Part shown: piece after piece, positions 11,604-26,500 of the stretch
Layout of the letters: each line of letters opens with the position of its first letter
Numbering within the stretch: position 1 is the stretch's first letter
Source: Rapana venosa
Taxonomy: Eukaryota > Mollusca > Gastropoda > Neogastropoda > Muricidae
Reading direction: 5' to 3'
DNA length: 64,000 nt
Assembly (NCBI GenBank): GCA_028751875.1
Contig: CM054141.1
Coordinates: 42,443,541 to 42,507,540 of the forward strand
Program-made: the position numbers and the translations under genes
The notes under the pieces: generated by a model
What the model was told of the DNA's origin: nothing
Databases searched by the model: none
Seen by the model: the letters and a program-made list of their open reading frames with translations, nothing else

Positions 11604-14526
11604 TGTGTGTGTAATAGGAAATATCCTGTGATAATTCTGAATGGTAATGTTTTCAGATTGAATCTTCTGAGGATGATTTTGTCCATAGGCTGGATGCTTT
11701 TAGAAAGGAAAACCTAGGTGCAGTGAAGGTAAGAAATGTAATTTGTGACACTCTAGGTGGACTTAGCAAATGTGTAGACTTCATTTATGTATGGGAGAGG
11801 GGGTAGGAGAGAGTGAGAACTATTTACATGTGCATTGGGTATCATATGCTATATATAAAGGTTTGCGTCCCAGCCTGGCCCTCGTTTGAAAGGAAAATCA
11901 GACAATGTCAAGTCTTTTGGAGTAGACAAATAAGTCTAAACCAGTGGGTCCTGTGTGCTTATGGACTCATGCCTGCCAAAACAACCTACTGCAGTTGAAA
12001 ATAAGAAAGAGCAGGGAGGTACCTCCCGATTGTCCTGATAAAATTGGTAGGTTCAATTCTCCACTGTATCCCAAAGTTGGAATGCAGGTACCATGGTTAC
12101 TCGTGACAAAATCTCGCCATTGGTGCTCTTTGGGAGCTGTAGCTGTGGAGCTACACCCCTCCCCATCCCCTCCCAAAGAAAAAGAAGAAACACAAGTAAA
12201 TTTTCCTATGAAAATGTCTGATTTTCTTATTAAAAAAATGTATGGAAATTACATTGGTGGTTATTTCAAAACTAGATAACATCTTTTAAAATACTTGCTG
12301 GTCAGGAAAACAACTTAGAGTAGAATGATCTGTAAAAAAATGAATGTACTTGTTAAGTTTTATGTTTGCTTTGAGACATTTCTTTTCTTTCTTTCTTTCT
12401 TTACATAGTAGGTTTGCCCTGTCTGTTGTCTGCATTGCTGTATCCTTGTGCACTTGTAAAAGAGCATGCATGTACATGCACACATGCGCGCACATACACA
12501 CACGCACACAGAGACACACATGCATGTAATTATAATACGAAAGAAAGCAAACAAAGAAATCTCTTTGTGTCATGCAATGTCACAAGAAAAAAAAGTTATC
12601 TTTTGCAGATTCCATGTATACCAACCATCCATGCTGTCTTAATGTCTTTTCAGCATCATTAATCTGAGAACAAACAAAACAAAACAAAAAACCTTCTGCT
12701 TCCTGAAGGAGTAGCCCCCCCCCCTCCCCCCTCCCCCTGAAAGCCAATTCTGAAATGAATTTATAATAGATAATGAGAAATATATTTTAGAAATGAATGT
12801 GCTTTGATCTTACCCATTGTTTTGATGTAAGCACTCCTGGAACCTTTGTTCTTCTCAGGCCATAGATCATCTTTGCACAAAAATTTTACAATGACCGAAC
12901 TCAGTGTTTCTATTATGTTTATCAGTGATTGCTGTGGCACATGCTGATTCTCCTTCTTCTTCCTTTATTTTTAACCCAGGAGGAGAAGAAGAACTTTGAA
13001 AAAGAGACGACCAAATTCTATCAGTCACAGGAACGTTATCTCAGCATCAAAGCCAAGATCAATGACAGTCAGCTGAAAGAGGTACCGTTGAATTACATCT
13101 TGTGTGTGCTATTTCAGAGTGTGGTTAATTAAATAATGCTGTTTTAAAATGAATATAAATTTATTGTGGTACTTTTAAAGCATATTTTTTTAATGTCTCC
13201 AGTCTTTCTGTTTTATAACATTTGAATTTTTTTTCTTTTTTGGGGGGTGGGGTTGTGTTTTTTGTTTTGTTTAAAAAGACTGTTATTTGTAAATTTTTGG
13301 GGGAGGGTGAGAGGTTAGGTGGCATGTGTAACCAAACTGGATTTTGAGTTACAAAAAGGCTTTGTAATCTATCCCCCCCCTTTCCCCTTTCCCTGTTTTC
13401 CCGCCAGCTTTTCCTTTTTGATATGTCAACATTCTGCCACTTTCTAGAGTAGCGTAGCCTTAAAATTGTTTTTATGCTAATACTGTAATATAATCATAGT
13501 AAAGAAATCTTTTGGTGCTTTCCTATGCCATCTGCATTGAATTTTGTTTGGAAACAGTCTGTGTCAGTGTACATGTATGCATGAAATATCTGGGGTTGTA
13601 TTAGAGATACTCCCTTCAATGGTCAGTGGAAACTTTTTCTTTCTTTCTTTTAGCCAGTGGAAACTTAGTGGTACATCGTATTATTTTAAGAATTTGAGGC
13701 TGAGCCTCTAAGACCTTTTTGTAAGTTTATCTCATAGTAACATTTAAAAAATTTTAAATTTTGGGAAAATTCTGTTTTGGGCAACTTTGGTTGTTATCAA
13801 ACTTGCCTTATTTCTTGAGTTGAATGGTAGCTGTTGGTTTGATTTGGGTGTTTGCTTGTTTGTTCTGATGTTATTGTGATTGTTGCAGGCTGATGCTCAG
13901 GTAGAGATGGAGAAGCGAGGATTTTATCAGGCATCTATGAAGTATGTGCTCAAGCTCCAAGAGGCACAGGAGAAAAAGAAATTTGAATTTGTTGAAATTG
14001 TAAGTGAAAACAATGCTATCTCTTTGTTGATCAGTTAGGTAGAAGAAGTGGGGGGATATGATATAAATAAGCATGTCAGGATTGTTGTTTGAATATCGCA
14101 TTTTAATTTTGTAAAGTCTTACTTCAGTGATTGTTGACCTGGCTTGGCCAGTTCCTTTCCAGGTAGCAGGGTACATGCAGGGTACGTTTGTGTCATCCAT
14201 CCCATCAGCCACAGCTGGTCTTCTCTTCTACGAGAGGTGGACTGGGTTTTAATGTATGTCCGAGATGTTCTTCATGTGTTTGCACACAGGCCTTGGGTCT
14301 GTAAGCTCATCTGAAGGATTTCCAGAGGAGTGGAGTTAGGTACAAATATTAACTCCAGGGGAAAACTCCCCTCAGATGGTCATGGGTCAGCAAAAATTGA
14401 AACCTACACTTGGAAATTACCAACAGGTTGTGAGTTTGATGCTATAACCGATAGACTATGTCATAAGCAGATTAATAATAATAATAATAATGATAATAAT
14501 GATGATGATAACAACAAAACAACAAC

Positions 14527-14557
<31 letters not shown>

Positions 14558-17500
14558 TAATTCTTTATGAAAAACATTCATCATCCAGACCAGTCTTGCT
14601 ACTATCAATTATGTCGCATAAGCACAATTTGCAAATATCTGTCCACTGATGCAACATCCAAGCTTGTCACATTTCTAATTCTTTCACATTTGGACTACTG
14701 TAATTCTCTTTTTGCTGGTCTACCAGCATCATCCATCCACTCTTCAACGGATACAAAACTCTGCAGCTTGACTAGTCCTGAGAAAGAAAAAATATGAGCA
14801 CATCACTCCTCTTTTGCGATCTCTTCACTGGCTGCCTGTCTCACAAAGAGTGAGGTATAAGATTAATACCCTCTGTTTCAAATGTCTCCACAAATCTGCA
14901 CCCTCTTTTCTCTGTAACTGTCTCCACCTGTACACTCCATCTCGTTCCCTTCGTTCAGCCGCTGACACTCTGCGCTTCCAAACACCCAGATTAAGAAAAC
15001 CACTGTTGGCCGACACCTTTCTGTTTCTGGTCCATCCACCTGGAATGACCTTCCTCTGTCCCTCACCAAAAGCCTACATTTGACACTTTCAAATCCAGCC
15101 TCAAAACGCACTTATTTCCTACTTGATGTCTTACCCTCATGTCTTTTCTACTTTTCAACAGCCACCTTTATCTCCACCACCCTACCTGAACATGTTGTGT
15201 GTGTTGTGTGCGTGTGCGTACATGTGTGTGTGTGTGTGTGTGTGCGCGTGCGTGCGTGTGTGTGAGCATAAATTTGATATATGTTAATTCTAATATTTTG
15301 TGGATGTTTGCATGTGTGTAAATGATTTGAATGCAAGCATTTCAATTTGTTTCCTTTACAAGATTCAGCGGTATATAAATACCATTATTATAAGCAGATT
15401 AGACATTGAGATCTTCATGTGAACATGATAGAGATGATTATTAAAAAAAAAATCTGAAATGCTATATCCATAAAAAAATTCAACAACAGCCCAAGGAATT
15501 TATTTATTTATTAAAAATTTTTTTTCTTTTATTTCAAGGATAATGGAATAAGCACTCATATGCTTTTTTTACATCCAGTCCCTGTGTATTTACAGCTTTG
15601 TTTTACAATAAGTGTGAAGCCTCCTGCACACTTACAACACACATGTACTCTGATACATCATTCCCCCTTCATCCACAGACATACACACACGGTGTAATGA
15701 AAAGTATGAATTGAAAGAAAAGAGACCGGTTCTGAATTGTGACCTTTGATATTGGTTGCAGTTGCTGGGCTATATGTGGGGATGGCTGACTTTCTACCAT
15801 CAAGGTGAGTGTGTTTGGTGCCTACAGGCTTTGCCAACACTTCAGTAAACAAGGAATCTACAACTGGGCAACAGAAAGCTCAATGTATTTTTTTTTAAAT
15901 GCTTGAAAACTGTTGATGCTATGGTTAAGATTTGGAAACAGTAGATTTTAGGGGTTGCCCTGTACGTTGGCTATTATGCTGTCACTTTTATTTAGCTCTT
16001 GCAGTGTATGGCAATTTCATAAGAGTAAAACATGCTCCCAGAAAATCAATGTTGCAGTCTTGAGATAAATCATGAAGACTTCAGATGGGGGTAAAGTTAA
16101 TGTTAAATGTTTTTGTTGTTGTTGCAGGTTACGACAGTTTTGAAGAGTTCAAGCAAAATGATACATACCTGCGCCTCCTTCTTCAAACGGTAATATTAAC
16201 TGTAAACTTTAAATACTCAGATGCAGCTTATTGGTTATGCTTGTATCTCCTGAACAGGTACATGGAAGTGATTTGTGGTTACCAGTTTTGCTTTTGATAT
16301 GACCAATAATGAAAATATAATAATAATAATGTATGGAATTTATATAGCGCTGAATCTTGTAAAGCAACAAATCAAAGCGCTCAAATGAATTTTTTATTTT
16401 ATATCAAGGATAATGGAACAAGCACTCATGTGCTTTTTTACATCCAGTCCCCGTGTGTATGCGGTTTTGTAAATTTTGTCGTCTGTTCCCACCAGCACAC
16501 AATGGCCTACTCTTTCAAAAAGCGGAACAGGATTTAACGTGTGCGCAAGATGTTCTGCATACATTCGCACACATAGCCTCGGTTTATAGTCTCATCCGAA
16601 GGACATTCAAACGGTAATAATTGAAGCAGAAAGTGATTTCAGTTGTGTACCCAATTTTAGTTTGTACACTTTATTTTTGCTCCCTGTCTATAAAAATGAA
16701 GGCAAATTTTGAGATATTCAGTAGAAGTTTTGAAATAAAAGCCAGTTTGATTTTCTGTGCATCATTTATTGATGAGATTAGACAACAACAGACAGATTGT
16801 AAGAACTAATACTTAAAGACTGAGAAGAGAACACAAAATGTGTGGAAAAAGGAATGTAAGTCTATCAACAAAAATGGTGTAAAGAAGATAAGTTTCTGAT
16901 TTTGATGGGACATTCAGAAAACAGTTGAGAGGAAAATGTGAAATAAAGATGAGCAGATCCAAGCATTGATGGGAGTCGGGAATGACTAAGCTGTTGATGT
17001 AGAAAGTGAATTTTTTGTTGTTCTTTATGAAAGTAACCAGTTAAGTCTATCAAGTTGGTGGAAACAACCAGGTACCTAAGAAAAGAGAGTAAGCTTCTTG
17101 TTGTTTTGCATATCATGCAGACAATAAAAGTTTTTGTCCAAATCACTAAAAAAAAAAAAAAATGGAATGGGTTACAGACACGGGAAAACTTTGAAAGCAC
17201 AAGGGAAAAAGCTCAGAGACTGATGAGCAAAATGCTGGAGACCCGTGGCACTGTGAGTTGTCAATCCTTTTCAACTACTTCAGTCTCTCTGTGTGTGTTC
17301 TGTATCTGTCTGTCTGGTTGCTTACATACAGATTATATGAAGGAAATTTTTTTTGCAGGTTTTTTGTTGAGATAGCTGCTGAGTTGAGTTCATTTAGAAA
17401 AAAAAAATTAGATGCTTATTTGAAAAATGCCATGGGATTAGTTTATGGTTTGGTTTTTAAAGTCAATTTTGGGCAGTATATTATTCAGCAAATTTTTGGC

Positions 17501-20500
17501 ATGGTATCTGGGAAGTACTCTGTTGATTTGTGTCAAATTGTATTGTGTTGTATCATATTGTATTGTTATCACTTAATGTGACCTTTACAGGTAGTGTCAC
17601 GTACATGCCCATTGGTCGATTTTAATGTTATTTTTAGTATCCTGTTTTATTTCAATTTTCTATGTATAATCTAGTTGATATACAAAGTTGAACATACTCA
17701 GTCATGGCTTGGTAAATTTTGCTTGTCTGGTATTGATACTTTGCATTAGCGTATTGTGTTGTATATAGTACATTATAACATTTTCTGTCACAGTAGATTT
17801 CTCTGTGTGAAATTTGGGCTGCCCTCCTTGGGTAGAGAATGAACCTCTACAAGATTGTGCCACCCATTATTTAACAAGAAAAATCTTGTCTGTATGTGTA
17901 TCTATATCCCAGTTAGAATGGCTTTCTTTGGACAGAATTTTGTCAGGGACAATTCTTGTAGCTATGGCTTCTTTCACATACGCCAAATGTGTTTTGTATA
18001 TGTGACCTTAGGTCTATTGTCTTATCTGGAAGACCAGCACCCAGACTACCTTGCAAGGTCAAGGGGGGTGGGGGGTATTTGAGTTCAAACAGGGATGATA
18101 CCTACTTTCCATATAAGCGTCACTAAATCACTGATCCATCTAGTTGAGCCTGTCTGTAAATCTGTTTTATTTGGTGTGCAGTCAGCATGTTGGGTAAGGA
18201 GCGATTGTAACAATGAAGCTGACAAATTACTGTGTCTTTTTGTTGGTTATTCATTTATTTCAGTTGAAATATGTGATGATTGGGCTTTATGTTTGTCATT
18301 GGTTGTTGTAATGTGCCAGAAGATGTCTGTTAGTGTTGTGCATTGAGTTTTTGTGTATGTCTTTTTTGATGTGCTGTTCTGAATTGAAATGGAACTTTAC
18401 TTTGACCTTTTTTGTGTGGATGTGTGGGGGTGCATGTTCATGTGTATATTTTCTTGTGTATATGTATGTTTGTGTATGTGTGTGTGTTTATTTGTTCAAA
18501 GTTTAGTTGATAGTGGCAGTTTTCATTTGTTTCCAGGGAGAAAAATGTTTTTAGAGCAGCATAGAAATAATGCATCTTTGTTTATTTGTGTTTTGCAAGT
18601 TTTTTCTCTTTAATTGATTGTCTTTTGTTAAAATATATATCAACATAAAATAAATCCAGTTCTGAAAGCAATGCACATGAATAAGGAAGACGAAGAACTT
18701 CAATTCAGCATCTCTTTTCCGTGACAGGAAACAAGAAAAGTTTGTGTTTTTCTTAAACCTGAAAATAAGTTGTTCACAGTTGTTTTTCTTGGAGATGTGC
18801 TAAAACTTGCACATCTCTTGGTTATACAATTATATAAAAAGTTAGACACATTGTTTCAGTTTCTGTTTATTCTGTGAGATTTCAAACGAGAGGAGCTCCT
18901 AAAACAAAAATGGGAGCATATGATCAAGCAACTAGTGAGCACAGATTGTTTTGATATCAAGAATTTTGTATTCTGCAAATTTAAGTTTTGAATGGAGAAA
19001 CAAGGGATTTTACTACGATCAGATGGTTTGGGCGTTTCGGTTTAAGAGTGTTGTTTCATTTCAAGTTGAGTTTTCCAGTAGTTGTGTCTGTCGTCATGTG
19101 TTACTTATGTTTTGTATCATTGCGCATGCTTGTTTGATTTTGTACAAGTGTCTTTTTATTAGATGGGTAAGTCAAGAATTTGTTGTGGTTGTCTTATTTG
19201 TATATCGAAAATAGGTGAAGAGTTCAGTAACTTCAAAAACTGGAAAGAAAAGTTTTCTCCTTTCTTCGTCTTTTTTTTTTGGGGGGGGGGGGGGGGGGAA
19301 GGGGGGGCAGTCGGTTGTCGGTAGATAGTTCTGTTATTCTTGTTGTTTGTGTTGTTTTTATCCATGTTAATTTTAGATTCTCTGGGTACAATGTACATAA
19401 TTATGTGTGAATTTTTTATACGTTTGTAAGTTAGAGATATGCTGGCCAAATTGCAAAGCAGAGGGAAACATAAAGAAATGAATCATGGCACAGAGTTATG
19501 TACAGTATGATTTCATAGTAAAAAATAGCATTTTCTCATTCTGACTTGAAGTTAACCTTTATTGGAAACATAAAGAAATGAACCATACCACAGAGTTATG
19601 CACAGTATGACTTCATAGTAAAAAATAGGAGCATTTTCTCATTCTGACTTGAAGTTAACCTTTATTGGAAACATAAAGAAATGAACCATACCACAGAGTT
19701 ATGCACAGTATGACTTCATAGTAAAAAATAGGAGCATTTTCTCATTCTGACTTGAAGTTAACCTTTATTGTGAACTTCAGACAACTTGCTGTGCAAGTCT
19801 GACATTGTGAATTAAACAAAAAATCATAAATTTTCTTTTCTATAATTCATTTAATTTTTGTGGAAATTTGAAAGAGGAGAAGAACAGAGAGCATGCCCTC
19901 ATTTACAGGCCATGTACTTATTTTCATGCTTGTTTGAAGCATGCTAACATGTGGACTTTCATACATATTCATCCACACTAGCTTGGATGTGCTGATGCTT
20001 GTGAGCACATACTTCGATCATTTGTAGGTTATATAGTCATTTTGATATTTGAATATTTTTAATGTTGATCACACTATGACTATTTCAGCCTGTGAATCAA
20101 TATGAGTATTATACATGTCTTAGTAGTGCAGAATGACAAATTTTATACGGAGGATGCCATGTTAGCAGTAAGGGGATATCACAGGCATAATTTGTCATTC
20201 AAATCAGCAGCTTTTTTAAAGACAGCTTGTACGTCATTATTATTGTTAAGAGAGTAGTATATCTAGTTGTATCTAACTCATTATGGAAATTTTAATTGTT
20301 ATCATATTTTTGTTTCTGACTGATGTGTTCAGAAACCCATGGACCAGTCCAGTACACTGAAAGGATTTACCAGACAAGGCTATCTCTACCTCCTGGAGAA
20401 AAGTAAGCCTGTAGTTGGTAGTTTGGGGTTTTTTCTTTTGGCTTCTTGACACAGGCATGCATCCATGCAGGCATGCACGCTTGTACACTTGCATGCATAC

Positions 20501-23500
20501 ATGCACACACTTTCTCTTTCACTCACTGTCACAACACACACGCACACACACACATGCATGCATGCACACACGCACGCATACGCGCGCATATGCATACACG
20601 CTCTCTCACCTACCTGCCCACCCACAAACAAACAAACAAATGAATGAAAAATCTTTATGTCCAAGCACAACTAAGCGTACATACTTGAAGTCTATCCCAT
20701 TTTTTGTTGTTTGTTTTTTCAACACAGAGGCCCTAAGCACAACATGGACCAAGTACTACTGCCAGTACAAGAAGGATACAAAGGAATTTTACATGATACT
20801 GTACAATCAGATTGGAGGCAAAGTGGTAAGAACGTTTAGATTTGTGTGTGTGTGACCAGGTGTATCTGTGTATGACCCTGTCAATGTTGTTGTCCTTCTT
20901 CTCCTTCATCTTCTTCTTCTGCTCCTCCTCCTTTTCCTCCTCTTCTCTTCTCTTCTGCTGCTTCCCATTTTTCCCCTCTTCTACTTTTTGTCACTGTTTG
21001 GATTTCTTCCAATTTCAGTGGAATTTTGCCCTTGTGTGAAGAAGGTGTTTGTCTTACTAACAGAGGGAACAGTATTATAAACAGTGGACGGCTTACTTGA
21101 GAACAGGTCGTAATTTGAGCCAAGGTGTTCTTGGTTGGATATAGTGTTTTGATGAGAAGGAAAATTGTGTGTGTATGATTGTATGTGATGTTAAGTTGTG
21201 GATGGAGGTGGATCCGACTTCTCCTATTGTTTCTCCCTCCATCTCCTGGGTTCTTGATGATAGACCTGAATTTGTCATTTACGCCAAAAAAAGAAAAGAA
21301 AAAAAAAAGATTTGTTGAGTTGAAATTCAAATTGGAGCATTTTTCATGACGCTCGCATGTTGTATACCTGATCAGAACTGAACCCATCAAATATTTATTC
21401 TTTTTTTTTCTTTTATATCGAGGATGATGGAATAAGCACTTATGTGCTTTTTTACATCCAGTCCCTGTGTGTATGCGGTTTTGTAAATTCTGTCATCTGT
21501 TCCCACCGGCACACAATGGCCTACTCCTCCTCTGAATATCTGAACATGCATGTACAAGCACATGTTCTGAAAGATCCGAGGTTATACAGGTTCATCAAAC
21601 TAAAGCTCTGAACCTATGGGAATCTAACATGGAAGACCCAAAGACTACTCTGTGTAACGATGCCTCCTACCTTCCCACCCTGCCTGTCCAGGGTAGAATC
21701 ACCATTTGATCTAAGCCTGCTTGAATAGCACACTCCCATATCTGGGGGTAGTGCCGTCTCTGCCACTTGGGGTTGCCCTCTGACTGGATATTTTCACCCT
21801 CTGCCAGTTTAGATGATGATCCGTCTGAAGAAATATTCTGATTTGCACGTGTACTTGGCAAGCAATGGTGAATAGTGCACTTAACTGTATTTAGATAGAC
21901 TTATGATTTTTAAGAACTAAACATCATCCTATATCAACAGATACAGTTTGTTTCTAATCGTAAGGTGTGTGCAATTTAAAAATCTAACTAGAATGCAGTA
22001 GTTTAACCCACTTTTTAACTTAGACTTTGCGGCTGTAAGTGATTTAATCACACTTCGTTTCATTCAAATGATGAGAGAGATAAATAACATAAAGTGAATG
22101 ACTGATTGTTTCTCCTGACAAAAAAATCAGATGGCCAGGCTTTCTGTGAGTACTGTTATTAATGATTTGTTTTAAATTTGTTATGTATATATGCACTCAT
22201 ATTTTTATTATTATTATTATTTATTATTGTTATAGCTCAATAGTCTGGGCATGTTTTTGTTTTTGTTTAGAACTGTGGTTTTTTTGGTGTCTCATCTATG
22301 GTTATTCCATTTTCTATGCAGTACAACAAGGAAGCTGCAGCATCACAGACAGTTCTATTGTACAACATCTAAAAAGAGATACCTCAAAACATTATGTGCA
22401 AAGAAATTTTAAAAGAAGGTCAATTAGAAAAAGAAGGTGGGGGAGGGGAATGCACAAAGATATAGAACTCAGAAAAATATTGTTCTCTGCAACGGTTATG
22501 CTTTTTTTTGATTTTGGAAAGGAACAGTACATTTGATATAAGACTGTAAAGAAAACCACACCTAATGATATAAAGAATATATCAAGGAAAGATGAAAAAT
22601 CAGTCATTTTGCTATGCCTGATACAGTATGATTGCCAGTTATGATTTAATCAAGATAACACAAGTGCTTTCGTTTACAAATCTTGTGCTGTATTTGGAAA
22701 AAAAAAAGCAAACTTGTAAGTGTTCTGTTAACTCCTTTAATCTGTTAGTGCGTTTAATCCCTCATCATAAGAGTGTGTGTCTTCCCCCATTTCTCAGCTA
22801 GAGGTCTGAGGTTCACCAGTAGTTTGTGAGAATTTTGTACATGTGACTGTTTTTGCCCACAGTTAAGGTAGTTGCATTCTAAATATATATGTCTAAACAT
22901 GACACCAATGTACACGCATTTAAAAAAACAACAATTTGTCATTCGTTCTTACTAGCACGAATGGCCTACTCTTCTCAAAGGCAGAACTGGTTTTAATGTA
23001 TGTACAAAATATTCTGCCTGCATTCACACCCTAGGCCTTGGTTTATAGTCTCATCTGAAGGACTTTTCAGGGGAGTGGAGTCAGTACTGATGTTAACTTC
23101 AGGAGAAAAAATTCCTTGAACAGCGTCTCGGCTCAAACCTTCTTGATCCCTGGCCGTCAAATCTCGATTGCAATGCTCTAACCACTAGGTTATTTTGCTC
23201 CCCAATGTGTGTCTGAATCAGTTAGAATGGAGACCTTAGTAACATAGAGAACTATTTCTTGTGCATGTGCTGTTTGCATGGTATAACATTTTCTATTATA
23301 AAAGTATTCCTTTTGTTTTATGACCATCAGATCTTTATGTAAAATTCCATAGATCTTTTGACAATGATTACTGGAAGTAGTAAAAACTGGGCAGATTTCA
23401 GTTCAAACTGGACATGTTCTCAGTTTAGTACTGCTGCCAGTTTGTCTGTCTTCCTTCTTTTCTGTTCTGTTCTTGTTTTTCTTGAATTCTTTTTAACACT

Positions 23501-26500
23501 TGTATATAACACAGGTCTCTGAAACATGTTCTTGTAGATGTTAATGTGTTGGACTGCATGCTTCTTAGATTTGAGTTTCACTTGGCATACTACTACATTC
23601 ATACTAGATTTGTATTGACGACATTGTATAGAATATTTTTGGAAGCATGTTCCTCTGTATGTCAACAGGGTTTTTTTTTCCCTGCATGCATCCTGTCACA
23701 ACTTTATATTAATCTGAAGAGGCAGTGAAAGTCTCGACTAACACTGGTAACAGTCTCTAAATGATCGCACCCCGTTTTGTTGAAAATGACAGATATTGTC
23801 ATGTTATTCCCATAACTTTTTTCCCTTGATTTTTTTTTCATCAGTGGTGATCAAAGGATATTTTCAGCAATATATTCTACAAATATTGAACAAACAAAAA
23901 TATGTTTTCAAATTTTTGTTTTATTCTTTCAAAAGCTTGCCATAAAATGACATATACTTCATAAATGTTGGGACATAGCAGCAAAAGCATTATTTTCAAG
24001 AAGGAAGGTGGCAGGATGGTTTAAACTTTCGCCTGCCAACAAGAAAACCGCGAGGTTGTGGGTTCGATTTCCAGCCTTGCACTTTCTTTCCAGTTTGATG
24101 GGAAAATTGAACTGAATATCAAGTCTTCCAGAGGAGACTCTTAACCAGTCGGACCTGTGTGCGTATGGACTTGTGCACATCAAAAGAATCTGTGACAGTT
24201 AAAAATCGAAAAGAGCAGGGAGGTACTTCTCGACTGTCCTGGCAAAATTGGTAGAGTCAATTCTCAATTGTTTTTTTGAAGTTATAATGCGGCTACCTTT
24301 ATAGTGGGAAATAAAACAGGTGCATGCGCAACACTTTCACCATTGGTGAACACAAGAGCTCTAGCAGAGAAACAAAAAACAAAACAAAAACCATTTTGAT
24401 ATTGTTGCATGATTATTGGTCAAAAAAAGGGGTGAAAATATGTTTATTTTGTGCTTTGATATTTGTGATGATGTTTGAGCCGGCTGAATGGATTGTTTTG
24501 TCATAATGACATATATACATACAATATGTATATATACATTGCTCTGCTTTGTGGAGGAATCTGCAAATCTGTGGAGCACTGCTCAGAGGATAGCTAACTA
24601 CTTTTGTAGATCATATGTACAGTTGAATAAAGAAAAAACGGGTGTACATGGCAATGTGTGTAAGTGTGTTTGTGTGTGTGTGTGTTTGTGTGCCGAAGTG
24701 TGCTTTACTAAAAAAAAAAGAAATATAAATGGCAATATTAAAAAGTTTTATACAAGAAAATAGCAAGCACTGTTGATAAAGTGAAACAACAGACTGTCAT
24801 GAAGGGTGCGACAAGAAATAAGGTTTAAATAATAAAAACTGTGTAATAATTTTAAAAAAAATGGCATGGCAAGCCCAGGTATCAAGTTCCTAAGGTTTTG
24901 AGGGGACGCAGAATACATTTCTATAGTAAGGCACATACTTGGTGCTGTTGAAGTCTTTGGCTCTTCCAGCCAAGAACAAAACACTGCCTCTTGCTAGATG
25001 ATTTTGTCACTTGCTACTTCTCCTTCAAGACAGATGTAAAAAGGAGCACAGTATTTTTGTTATGTAACTAAATCACATATATACCTGTCATATTTTTATA
25101 ATTAACCGTTATGTTAACATGTTCCAGCCTGTTTTGTTTTCTTGGTTTATTGGGGTTTTTTTGGGTGCAATACAGTGATTGACAATGTAGAAATGACTTG
25201 AGCATGGAAGTAGTGGTTTGTGAGAATGGTTGTTGACTCTCCTGGAGATGATGTGTTCTCCTCCTTGTTTAACGTAGATCTATAATGGCTTTTTGGGGGG
25301 CATTTTTTGAAATGTACTAAAAAATTTTGTTGTTGGCAATCCCATGTGATGTCAGTTTTCCCAAAGCTCTTTGTCTGTTATTACACTTGTTTGTTAAAAA
25401 ACAACAACTTAAAAAGATGTTAAACTGAGGCATATTTTCTTCTTGCATGTAAAACTAATCGGCCAACATCATGTAAACTTACATCAACCTTAGGCTTAGA
25501 GATTTTATGTAGCTAAGCAGAAGTTCTAACTGTACAGGATAAACTTACTTATGCTTTTCACCGCATCACCATTTTATGTAGTCAGTCTGTATCTTAAAGT
25601 ACTCTGCTCACCAAAGAAAGTAAGTTGGTATTTCTGTAATGATCATTTCTGTACTTAGGATTTTTTGTGTGTGTTTTTTTTGTTTTTGTCAGTCACTTAC
25701 AAGACTTTGATGTGGATTCAGCTTCTGGTCAGGGACATGGCATCAGTTTTTTTGTCCTCAGAAACAAGAATATATTAGAGTGTTTTGTATACCTTAATAA
25801 AAGATAATTGCTCCTCCTGAGTAAGTACATTGTTTACGAAGCATGTGAAAAAGGTGCAAAGATAAAGCAGTTGTGAAGTGTTTTAAATGTTGGCGTGGTG
25901 TTGAATTGCAGAGTGACCCAGAGCAGCTGACTCTGGACACCTGTGTCAGGTAAGAATATGGACATTTTAGCCCTAGTCCTCCTCCTGCCTCCCTCCCATT
26001 CATCACGTTCATTACTTGGGTCTTTATTCGTCATTTTAGTCCCTATCCTACCCTTTCCTGTTTATCTCTTATTTCTGGGATATCTTTATTTTGTACTTTA
26101 GTCTATCGTGCCCTCTTCAACATATCATCTATTACTGGGGGTTTATATTGGTAGTTTAGTCCATGACTTGCCTTTCATGAATTCTTTTTGTCACCTATTT
26201 TTGTTATCTTTATTTATATTGAAGTCACTGTCTTGCCTTATTCTATTTATCACGTATTTCTTGGATTTAAACAAATCTTTAGCCCTAGTCCACCTTATTC
26301 ATCACCATTGTTTATTGCATTTTCAGATGATTGAAGAAAAAATCTGATAAAAAGATTATGCATTTTAAGAATGTTTGTTCTTTCTACCTGGTTTCTTTTG
26401 TTTTTGTAACAGATTTTTCTTTTTTTTTCTTTTATTATCATTGAAAATTTTTGTTCATTCCTTGGTTAGAAGTCCGAAGTTCACCAATGGTGAGAGTTTT

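Noticed and set aside
19159..19449. Reading frame with a Pro run on the - strand
   Set aside because: The Pro run is the poly-G tract read backwards, and no family similarity is seen.
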